Source of the DNA: Polystyrenella longa | GTDB lineage: Bacteria > Planctomycetota > Planctomycetia > Planctomycetales > Planctomycetaceae | Direction of reading: 5' to 3' | DNA length: 64,000 nt | NCBI RefSeq assembly: GCF_007750395.1 | Contig: NZ_CP036281.1 | Coordinates: forward strand, 4,859,001 to 4,923,000 | Shown here: positions 54,742-61,533 of the stretch, piece after piece | Layout: each line of letters begins with the position of its first letter | Numbering within the stretch: position 1 is the first letter of the stretch | The notes under the pieces: generated by a model | Database searches by the model: none | Told to the model about the DNA's origin: nothing | Seen by the model: the letters and a program-made list of their open reading frames with translations, nothing else | Program-made: the position numbers and the translations under genes

Positions 54742-54757
54742 GTTACATGGATGTAAC
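54742..54757. promoter_or_regulatory. Inverted repeat GTTACAT-GG-ATGTAAC
   Basis: Perfect 7-bp half-sites with a 2-bp centre, ending 14 bp before the start codon of the lipoprotein gene. Operator-like; the bound protein is unknown. Confidence 0.4.
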
Positions 54758-54771
54758 GACGATGGAGTTGG

Positions 54772-55752
54772 ATGCCCTCCGGTATCACTCGCTTAGCACC
54801 ACCGAATCTTATGCTGCACTTCCGCTGGACATGGATGTCATTGCTCGGAATCGCGCTGCTTGCTGGTTGTCAATCAACGGCAAAGCGTGAGGTCTGGGAA
54901 GCGCGCTTTCGGGATCAAAGAGACGAAATCCACGCCCTTAACCAGAAGATCGAACAACTGGAAGAAGATCTGGTCGTCCGCGAACAGGAAGCAGATACGC
55001 TCCGGCTTCAAATGGTGGGGACCGGCCAAACCGCATTGCTTCACGAGCAGGCACACTCGCTCTATCAGGTCACCGGAATTCGGATCAACACTCTGCTGAC
55101 TGGCGGACTCGACCATGACGGGAAACCGGGCGACGAAGCGATCTCTTTGCTTCTCTCCCCTCACGATGAAGATGGTACCCTGGTCAAATTGCCGGGTAAC
55201 CTATTGATCGAACTGATTGATCATTCCCTCTCCGAAGAAGAGGAAGTCATTGGACAATGGGAGTTCCACCCTCAGGAAATGAAATCACACTGGCACTCTG
55301 GCTTCGTTGGAGTTGGGTATCTGTTTGATCTCACCTGGCAGGACGTTCCCGAAAACGAAGAACTCCTCATTCACGCCCGCCTCACCACAGGTGATAACCG
55401 GCAGTTCGATGTCACCGAGAAAATCCGCATCGTCCCACCCGAAGGACTTCTGCAGGCGAATCACACTGAAGTCGTCGACGAAGGCGAGGATTCATCTCCG
55501 TTTTATTCTACTCGAACGTCTGGTAGCATGCCGCCGGTTTCTCGCCCCACCAATGCGAATCCCTGGGAGAACACAGAAGAAGAACTGGTGCCGGTTCCCA
55601 CCGATCAGTTCGATGCACCTCCCGTCTTTGAGGTGCTCCCGGAAGAATTCGACGCCCGCGAAGAGATACCCCCGTTCGAGGAGCCAGGCTATTTGAGGCT
55701 TCCCGATTTTGAATCAGACAGCCGGACTAAGTTCGACGACTTTCCTCGCTGA
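54772..55752 (+). CDS. Coiled-coil lipoprotein
   Basis: 326 residues; GGAG four nt before ATG 54772 supports this start, though ATG 54811 would give a shorter leader. Lipobox LLAGC at residues ~29-33. A coiled coil follows (~45-80: DEIHALNQKIEQLEEDLVVREQEADTL written as short heptads). The middle (~95-215) is beta-rich and ends in a disordered Pro/Glu tail. No family recognised; domain order resembles envelope-linking lipoproteins. Predicted inner- or outer-membrane anchored. Confidence 0.75.
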   Translation: MPSGITRLAPPNLMLHFRWTWMSLLGIALLAGCQSTAKREVWEARFRDQRDEIHALNQKIEQLEEDLVVREQEADTLRLQMVGTGQTALLHEQAHSLYQVTGIRINTLLTGGLDHDGKPGDEAISLLLSPHDEDGTLVKLPGNLLIELIDHSLSEEEEVIGQWEFHPQEMKSHWHSGFVGVGYLFDLTWQDVPENEELLIHARLTTGDNRQFDVTEKIRIVPPEGLLQANHTEVVDEGEDSSPFYSTRTSGSMPPVSRPTNANPWENTEEELVPVPTDQFDAPPVFEVLPEEFDAREEIPPFEEPGYLRLPDFESDSRTKFDDFPR

Positions 55753-55880
55753 GATGCTGGCACTGAAATCGTGATCCGCCAGGTCACAGGCTGTATGACT
55801 TGGCCGCACTCATCCCCGCGGGATTTATCCAATTCAGATAACGGTAAGGTGCTTCACGATGATAGCCCCGGGAAGCTGGG

Positions 55881-55896
55881 AGTTTCACGTGAAACT
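55881..55896. promoter_or_regulatory. parS-like ParB-binding palindrome
   Basis: AGTTTCACGTGAAACT is a perfect 16-bp palindrome. It matches the bacterial parS consensus TGTTTCACGTGAAACA at 14 of 16 positions, including the whole central 14 bp. It lies 5 bp past the DUF3050 stop codon, outside any gene. No parA or parB gene is in the window. Confidence 0.65.
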
Positions 55897-55901
55897 GATC
55901 C

Positions 55902-56723
55902 TTAGGAGCATCGTGTCGACAATGGGGATTTGGTGATTCGCTCGACAATGCCGTCCCACAATTCAATTCGAGACTGAATAGCCGCTTCTGCCGCGCGGGT
56001 TGCTTCAACTAATTTCTCTTCGCTTTCACCAATGAGGACCTCGACTAGTCTGCGGGCGAGTGCTCCATGTTCATCACCATCGAGCTCGATGTGTCGCTCC
56101 AGATAGTAGACGAATTGCTCCACCGGAAGACCACTCTCTTTGATCACCGGAACCAGGCGAGAAAACATATCGGGAATGATCTCTTCCCGACCATAGCAGA
56201 AGGAAGCGGCGACCTCGTGGATTTTCCCTTCCAGCGACAGAGACATCGTGTGGTTTACAAAACCTGAAGTCGATTCCAACTTCTGAATCTGAGGCCAGAG
56301 GTGGTCGAACTTCTGACCGTCCCGTAACCCGTCGATCAGTTTCTCGACCTCAGACCGGCTGGCATCGATATCAGACATTGCCTCCAAGTAGAGCTGAAAG
56401 TGACTGAGGTATCCCCCTTTTCGGTCTTCGTCACATTCCTCTCCAAGGACGATTTCGTTGATGAATCGGGCGATGGAGATATCCGCGGGAGGAACCCAGG
56501 GAAGTTGGCAACCGGCGGCATGCTGTTGCAACCGTTTCAGCAAAGACATGAAATCCCACACGGCAAAGACATGCTGCTCCATAAAAATCCGCAGCTGTTC
56601 AACCGAGGTAATGGCTTCGTAAATCGGATGGGAAAGTAGTTGGTCGCGCAGAGGTGCAATCGCCGATTCGAGACGATCCACTGCCGGGGAAGAGGGATCC
56701 ATTCCTTGAGTCACCTGATACAA
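55902..56723 (-). CDS. DUF3050 family protein (haem-oxygenase-like fold)
   Basis: 273 residues. The family is recognised from SHPIYEAITSVEQLRIFMEQHVFAVWDFMSLLKRLQ, WVPPADISIARFINEIVLGEECDED, TMSLSLEGKIHEVAASFCYGREEIIPDMF and YYLERHIELDGDEHG. Conserved histidines and acids fit a metal- or haem-binding helical bundle related to TenA/haem oxygenase folds. Substrate is not known. A parS-like site follows its stop. No obvious operon partner; the small TPR gene lies 116 bp upstream on the same strand. Confidence 0.9.
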   Translation of the reverse strand: MYQVTQGMDPSSPAVDRLESAIAPLRDQLLSHPIYEAITSVEQLRIFMEQHVFAVWDFMSLLKRLQQHAAGCQLPWVPPADISIARFINEIVLGEECDEDRKGGYLSHFQLYLEAMSDIDASRSEVEKLIDGLRDGQKFDHLWPQIQKLESTSGFVNHTMSLSLEGKIHEVAASFCYGREEIIPDMFSRLVPVIKESGLPVEQFVYYLERHIELDGDEHGALARRLVEVLIGESEEKLVEATRAAEAAIQSRIELWDGIVERITKSPLSTRCS

Positions 56724-56839
56724 AACTAAGTTGATTGACAGAGTTAATTGGAGGGGTGCGTGGGAGAAGTTATCCCGTTCTCAGGAAGCGCTTACCAGGT
56801 CGACAAGAGCGATTGTCGAATCTGCAGATCGCCATTTTC

Positions 56840-57154
56840 CTATTGAGGAGCTTGAATGCGGGCCTGAGCCAATGCGTCTTCCGCTTCCTGAATCAATCCA
56901 CACCGCTGGCAGATGATGGAAAGCTGCGTGTAGGAGAAGGTATCGCTGGGGTCAATTTCCACGACTCGTTTGGCGTGAGCGACCGCTTCTTCCATCCGAT
57001 TCAATTTCTGCAAGTAGACCGCCAGGGCGGAATGCGAGAGTTTATGGTCCGGGGCTTCCGCGACGATTTCCTCGAGCATGACGACTGCTTGGTCGAGTTT
57101 TTCTTCATTTTTCAACGCGACCGCTTCGTCGTATTTTTTATTCAAATCAGTCAT
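56840..57154 (-). CDS. Small TPR protein
   Basis: 104 residues, two to three tetratricopeptide repeats (MLEEIVAEAPDHKLSHSALAVYL, MEEAVAHAKRVVEIDPSD, LIQEAEDALAQARIQ). N-terminal MTDLNKKYDEAVALKNEEKLDQ is a further helix pair. No signal peptide. Probably a cytosolic adaptor. Follows the kinase-pseudoreceiver gene on the same strand by 207 bp, so it may share its transcript or be separate. Confidence 0.8.
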   Translation of the reverse strand: MTDLNKKYDEAVALKNEEKLDQAVVMLEEIVAEAPDHKLSHSALAVYLQKLNRMEEAVAHAKRVVEIDPSDTFSYTQLSIICQRCGLIQEAEDALAQARIQAPQ

Positions 57155-57361
57155 GGTGAAGCATTCCTTCAGTTATTTTAAATCTCAGTATTCGTTCAAA
57201 CCGAGCTCGCTGGCCCAATCAGATATCATCATACCGACCCACAATGGCACTGCAAGTCGCCGACCCCTGACGAAATCGGACGGCGGGATTTCTGTATCCA
57301 AATCTGGATTAGACCCAATCTCAGCCAGGAATCGACTACCGAGCGAACTCAGCGAATTAAC

Positions 57362-58921
57362 TCAGCGAATGAGCCGTGAATCTTTCAGGGCCTGCTGCTC
57401 CTGACGCCATTCTTCGATGTCCCCAAACAGAGAAGCTAACGCTCTACGGAGATCACGAAGATCGAGGGGAGAGCTCAAGATTTGCACGAACGTCGACTCG
57501 GACATTTTCTTCCGGCACTCTGCTTGCTTCGCAGAGAGGATCGTGATCAGGGGAATTTCGGCATCGTTCGCCAATTCAACGGCACGGTTGTGAGCACGGA
57601 TGACATCGTCTCCAAGCGCATTTCCCATCAGCAGAATACAGTCTGGTGGGTCGTTTGAAATTCGTCGCAGTGCCCGACCGGGGTCTTCCATCAGCAGCAT
57701 CCGGACACCGTGCTTGCCAAAGTAGTCTCGCAACACGGACTGAAATTTCGGACGGGTTTCCACACAGATCATCTTCAAATTGTTGAAGGTTTTCTTGACG
57801 CCCGCTGCGGCCAACTCACTGTCGGAATCGGAAGAACCTGAACTTAAATTGACCGATTCTGCATTCGGCTGATTCGCCCGAGCCACCGCCGTGGGTGGTT
57901 GGTGAACACCGATTTGGACTTGTAACTCTTCGAGATCGGCCACAAGCTCCGAAGCCGATTGATAGCGTAACTGAGGATCAAACTTGATCAGTTTCTCTAC
58001 GACGGTCACCACTTCTTTGGGGAGGTCGGGAATGTGGGTACGGATTGGTTTGATATTCATATACCGCAAAATGTTTTTACGTTCATCCCGATTGCGAGTC
58101 CGCTGGTAGGGGGGCAGACCGGCGAGCAATTCGTAATAAATGACGCCCAGGAAAAAGAGGTCAGACCGCGGGTCGTTCCGGTCGACGCTGGTCGCTTTCT
58201 CGAGGGTCGCATACTCCAACGCATGCTGAGGAGTTTCTCCCCGGGTACCGATCGCCGCTTCAGAATCCCCCGCCAAACCAAAGTCCGCGAGTTTGGCAAC
58301 GCCCTGAGTGTTGAGCAGGATATTCGTCAACTTCATGTCACGATGGGTCACGCCCATGCGGAGTGCGTATTCTAATCCACGGGCAATCTGAGTGACATAC
58401 CCGGTCGCCTCTGCCGGAGAGAGCTGTTTGCGAATTTTGAGAAAGTCGCGGAGGTTTCCTCCTTCAACGAACTCCATCGTGAAGTAGTGATTCTCGTCGT
58501 CAATTCCGACATCATAAATGGGAACGATATTCGGGTGACGCAATTTTTGGCAAAGCTCTGCTTCCCGATGGAAATGGTTGACCATGTCCTTATCGCTCAA
58601 CCAACGCTGGCGCAGAATTTTGAGTGCAATGATTTCATCGGTACCCAAAGTCGCCGCTCGAAACACTCTCGCAAAACTCCCGGAGTCATTCCGATAAAGC
58701 AGTTTGTAATTCCCGATGACCAGGCTGGCTGTGTCTCCTTTATGGAGTCGACCGAGCTGGTATGGAGTCAGCAGATGTCGCTGTTCCAGAACGGACAGCA
58801 ATTCCGCAGGAGTATTCTCCTTCAGATCGAGCCCTACCAGACACGACTGCAGTACAACTGGATCGATCAGTTGCATCTGAAATAGTGTCTGTAGAAGTTC
58901 TTCTAAGGTGCGAAAAGCCAT
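57362..58921 (-). CDS. Ser/Thr protein kinase fused to a receiver-like domain
   Basis: 519 residues. N-terminal helical module ~1-65 (ends LLTPYQLGRLHKGD, seen in many planctomycete kinases). Kinase domain ~71-335: glycine loop degenerate (YRNDSGSFARVF), Lys101 in IALKIL, H194-R-D-M-K, D214-F-G, and an ALEYATLEKA in the activation segment. A Ser/Asn-rich linker follows, then ~380-510 with a CheY-like pattern: LKMICVETRPKFQSVLRDYF, PPDCILLMGNALGDD, EIPLITILSAK. The position of the phosphoacceptor Asp is Met or Gly (ILLMGN), so it seems to be a pseudo-receiver. Cytosolic, no membrane segment. Confidence 0.88.
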   Translation of the reverse strand: MAFRTLEELLQTLFQMQLIDPVVLQSCLVGLDLKENTPAELLSVLEQRHLLTPYQLGRLHKGDTASLVIGNYKLLYRNDSGSFARVFRAATLGTDEIIALKILRQRWLSDKDMVNHFHREAELCQKLRHPNIVPIYDVGIDDENHYFTMEFVEGGNLRDFLKIRKQLSPAEATGYVTQIARGLEYALRMGVTHRDMKLTNILLNTQGVAKLADFGLAGDSEAAIGTRGETPQHALEYATLEKATSVDRNDPRSDLFFLGVIYYELLAGLPPYQRTRNRDERKNILRYMNIKPIRTHIPDLPKEVVTVVEKLIKFDPQLRYQSASELVADLEELQVQIGVHQPPTAVARANQPNAESVNLSSGSSDSDSELAAAGVKKTFNNLKMICVETRPKFQSVLRDYFGKHGVRMLLMEDPGRALRRISNDPPDCILLMGNALGDDVIRAHNRAVELANDAEIPLITILSAKQAECRKKMSESTFVQILSSPLDLRDLRRALASLFGDIEEWRQEQQALKDSRLIR

Positions 58922-59214
58922 CTATATCCCCGGCTATCGCCGACTTGAGCCCAAAGCCGGAGCCATTTATTCTCCTTGAACGACCGTCAGTATGACGAGC
59001 CCATTCAATTCAGTCTATAAAATTTTTGAAGTTTCAGCGGTAGAACCATTGAATCGTGTACGCGTCGAAAACCTGTTTATTTAGCAAACTAACTTTATCA
59101 TAATCGTATCATGAAGCGAAGCGGGTGCAAGCTATCGAATGTGGTCAATTACCTATCTCCGATCAGTTCGACACCGGTTGGACGGATCAGGAAATCCAGC
59201 CGCTTTGAAAGGGA

Positions 59215-60402
59215 TCATTCGGAGGCTTGGCCCGAGCGTGTATAGCGTAATTGGCCTTCCACGACTGTCTTCAGAATGTCAATTCGGGCCGCTGATTCGT
59301 CGTAATCGAACTGTATCATGTCCGCCAGACCTCCCGGTTCCAGCAAACCCGTCTCGATCCCAAACAGTCTCCCAGGATTTCGAGAAGCAAAATCGACTGC
59401 GTCGGCCAGCGAAATTTCCTCCACCATTCGTGGTAATTCGGCCACACACATTTCTGTTGTCGCGCCGGAACCTGCCAGAAGTTGATTTTGCCCTGCAATC
59501 ACGTGGCGACCGTCCTCTAGAATTTCGACGTTCAAACTCTCGGACTCATAAACGCCGGGAGATAATCCTGCGAGCCCCGATGCATCGCAGGTGATCAACA
59601 TTCGCTCGTAGCCCTTCACGCGGTAGGCAATTTTGGCAACGCTGCCTGGAATATGATGTCCGTCGGTGATCAAACAGCAGTGAAGTCGATCGTCCGCCAA
59701 CTGCTCCCAGATATAATTCGGGTGCCGGCGAATCATTCCCTGGGCCCCATTGCCCAAGTGAGTGCTCATCCGTGCGCCTGCGTCAGCGGCGGCACGAATC
59801 AGATCCGGGCTTGCTGCGGTATGACCGATCGACACAACAACTCCCGAATTCACTGCCTTCGGTATAAATTCCAGCACTCCTTCCTGCTCGGGCGCGACGG
59901 TGATCAGCTTGATCCGATTGCCCGATAATTCCTGCAGCTTGCTGAATTCGGTCCAGTCAGCGGGTCGGATATGTTCCAGCGGATGCGCGCCGCGAGAGCC
60001 ATCTTCGGCTGAAAGGTAGGGGCCTTCCAAATGACAGCCGGCAACCAATTGATCGATTTCAGGGTGCTCTTCACATACTTCTTTTAATGTAGCAAATCCA
60101 TCCGCTAGCGCTTCGTGCGAACTGGTAATCAATGTCGGAAAGAGCTTGGTGACGCCAGCCGCCAGATACGGCTCGATCGCCTGAATGGCCTCGTCAACAG
60201 TTAGACCTCGTTTGCAGAACCAAATCCCTCCGTACCCATTGATTTGCATGTCAAACAATCCGGGCGCTAAGTAAGGAAGTTTCTTCGTATCCTCATCATC
60301 AACACGCAAAGGTTCGACCGTTTGAATCCGGCCTCCTTCCCAGGAGATCATGACCGGTTCGAGGGTATCGTATCGCTTTCCGGAGAGTCGCTGTGTGATC
60401 AT
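59215..60402 (-). CDS. nagA: N-acetylglucosamine-6-phosphate deacetylase
   Basis: 395 residues. Amidohydrolase motifs: LAPGLFDMQINGYGG, the metal-binding GCHLEGPYLS, ISIGHTAA (second His set), STHLGNGAQGM and the catalytic-Asp segment TCDASGLAGLSPG. RNPGRLFGIETG at the end is a further signature. It releases acetate from GlcNAc-6-phosphate, feeding amino-sugar and cell-wall recycling in the cytosol. Divergent from the GntR gene, with two operator-like palindromes between, so repression by that regulator is likely. Confidence 0.95.
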   Translation of the reverse strand: MITQRLSGKRYDTLEPVMISWEGGRIQTVEPLRVDDEDTKKLPYLAPGLFDMQINGYGGIWFCKRGLTVDEAIQAIEPYLAAGVTKLFPTLITSSHEALADGFATLKEVCEEHPEIDQLVAGCHLEGPYLSAEDGSRGAHPLEHIRPADWTEFSKLQELSGNRIKLITVAPEQEGVLEFIPKAVNSGVVVSIGHTAASPDLIRAAADAGARMSTHLGNGAQGMIRRHPNYIWEQLADDRLHCCLITDGHHIPGSVAKIAYRVKGYERMLITCDASGLAGLSPGVYESESLNVEILEDGRHVIAGQNQLLAGSGATTEMCVAELPRMVEEISLADAVDFASRNPGRLFGIETGLLEPGGLADMIQFDYDESAARIDILKTVVEGQLRYTRSGQASE

Positions 60403-60611
60403 CTAGTTGTTCCGAAACTGGCAAGGCATTATCGGGGGTTCATATATAACCACCGGGGGCAGTTTTGTTCTCCTCCTATATAAGGAGAACGAGAATTGAA
60501 TCAAAATATCCATTTTTAAACCGCAAACGGAGCGAGTTTGATCAAATCACCCTGCTTTTGCAACAAGCGTGCTGTAATGAGAAGAGCAGAAAAGCAGCCC
60601 AAACTTTTCAA

Positions 60612-60640
60612 TTGACCCGAATCAAATGTCGTGATAGGAT
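60612..60640 (+). promoter_or_regulatory. Candidate promoter of the GntR gene
   Basis: TTGACC (60612-60617), exact 17-bp spacer, TAGGAT (60635-60640). The -10 box touches the first TTGTCGACA palindrome. Confidence 0.5.
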
Positions 60641-60650
60641 TGTCGACAAT
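60639..60650. promoter_or_regulatory. Operator 1, ATTGTCGACAAT
   Basis: Perfect 12-bp palindrome overlapping the promoter -10/start area. TTGT...ACAA half-sites are typical of FadR/FCD-type GntR operators. Confidence 0.6.
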
Positions 60651-60681
60651 TACACCACGCATTGCTGGGAATCCTTTAAAT

Positions 60682-60690
60682 TTGTCGACA
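60682..60690. promoter_or_regulatory. Operator 2, TTGTCGACA
   Basis: Second copy of the same core. Its centre is 42 bp from that of operator 1, about four helical turns, so both face the same side of the DNA. Confidence 0.55.
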
Positions 60691-60738
60691 GACTTGAAGC
60701 TGGCTTCCCTTTCCCATTAGTATATACTGATATGTCTT

Positions 60739-61431
60739 ATGAGCGCTACGTTAAAAGAGACAGCCTACCAAACGATCCGGGAAAAGTTGATCTCAGGCCA
60801 TTTTCCTCCGGGGAGCCGCCTGTCCGATGACTCGATCGCCCGGGAAATCGGCATCAGCCGCAGCCCCGTTCGGGAAGCAATAAATCAGTTCGTCAGTGAG
60901 GGATTAGTAGAATACCGCCCCCGCTGTGGAACGTATGTTAGAAAACCGACCTTGAAGGAACTCGACGACTTGTGGGGTGTCCGCGTCGCGATGGAAAGTT
61001 TTGCCGTCGTTGAAGCTGTGGACCGATTGACAGAAGCGAGCCTTCAATTGATGAAAGAGTTTAACAGTGAGTTGCTTGTCGTCGTGCGCGACTGTCGTCG
61101 ACTTCCCAATCAACTTGCGAATGAAGAATTGAAACAACGATTTCTTCAGACGGATTCCTGCTTCCATCTGGAGATTCTGAATTCGGCCGGTAACGACCGT
61201 GTACTGAAAATTGTACAGGAATGCCGGTTGATGATGTTTATCTTTGGAGCCACTCATTCGGCTGTGCGGGTGACGGCAGACATGATGCTGCAATCTCAGC
61301 GGGAACATGATTTAATTATCAAAGCCATCGAAAACTTGGACCATAATAATGCCCGTGAATGGGTGGGTACCCATATCCGCACGACGCGCGCCCGCGTAAT
61401 GGCTCAACTGGAACAGGTCTCCCTCCTCTAG
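60739..61431 (+). CDS. GntR-family transcriptional regulator, FCD (FadR) subgroup
   Basis: 230 residues. Winged-helix DNA-binding domain ~5-72: TIREKLISGHFPPGSRLSDDSIAREIG and SRSPVREAINQFVSEGLVEYRPRCGTYV. The C-terminal all-helical FCD ligand-binding domain carries conserved FHLEILNSAGNDRVL and REHDLIIKAIENLD, where Asp/His residues can bind a metal with the effector. It probably autoregulates and controls nagA through TTGTCGACA sites upstream. The inducer could be an amino-sugar phosphate or an organic acid. The second cytochrome-C gene follows on the same strand. Confidence 0.93.
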   Translation: MSATLKETAYQTIREKLISGHFPPGSRLSDDSIAREIGISRSPVREAINQFVSEGLVEYRPRCGTYVRKPTLKELDDLWGVRVAMESFAVVEAVDRLTEASLQLMKEFNSELLVVVRDCRRLPNQLANEELKQRFLQTDSCFHLEILNSAGNDRVLKIVQECRLMMFIFGATHSAVRVTADMMLQSQREHDLIIKAIENLDHNNAREWVGTHIRTTRARVMAQLEQVSLL

Positions 61432-61533
61432 GGCACACCACCGATTTCCAATCGAATATGTAACCAATCCATCTTTCCGAAAACGGAATCAGAACCTTAA
61501 CTGCCAGGTTCACCAGATCAAAAAGGTTTGACT

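Larger units (their letters stand above)
60403..60738. other. nagA-GntR divergent control region
   Basis: 336 bp. Contains a good plus-strand promoter, two operator-like palindromes and an AT-rich AGTATATACT palindrome (60719-60728) next to the GntR start codon. No gene. Confidence 0.6.

Noticed and set aside
55753-55901. Possible replication origin next to the parS-like site
   Set aside because: Only one weak TTATCCA-like word is present; no DnaA-box cluster, no AT-rich unwinding element and no dnaA or dnaN gene.
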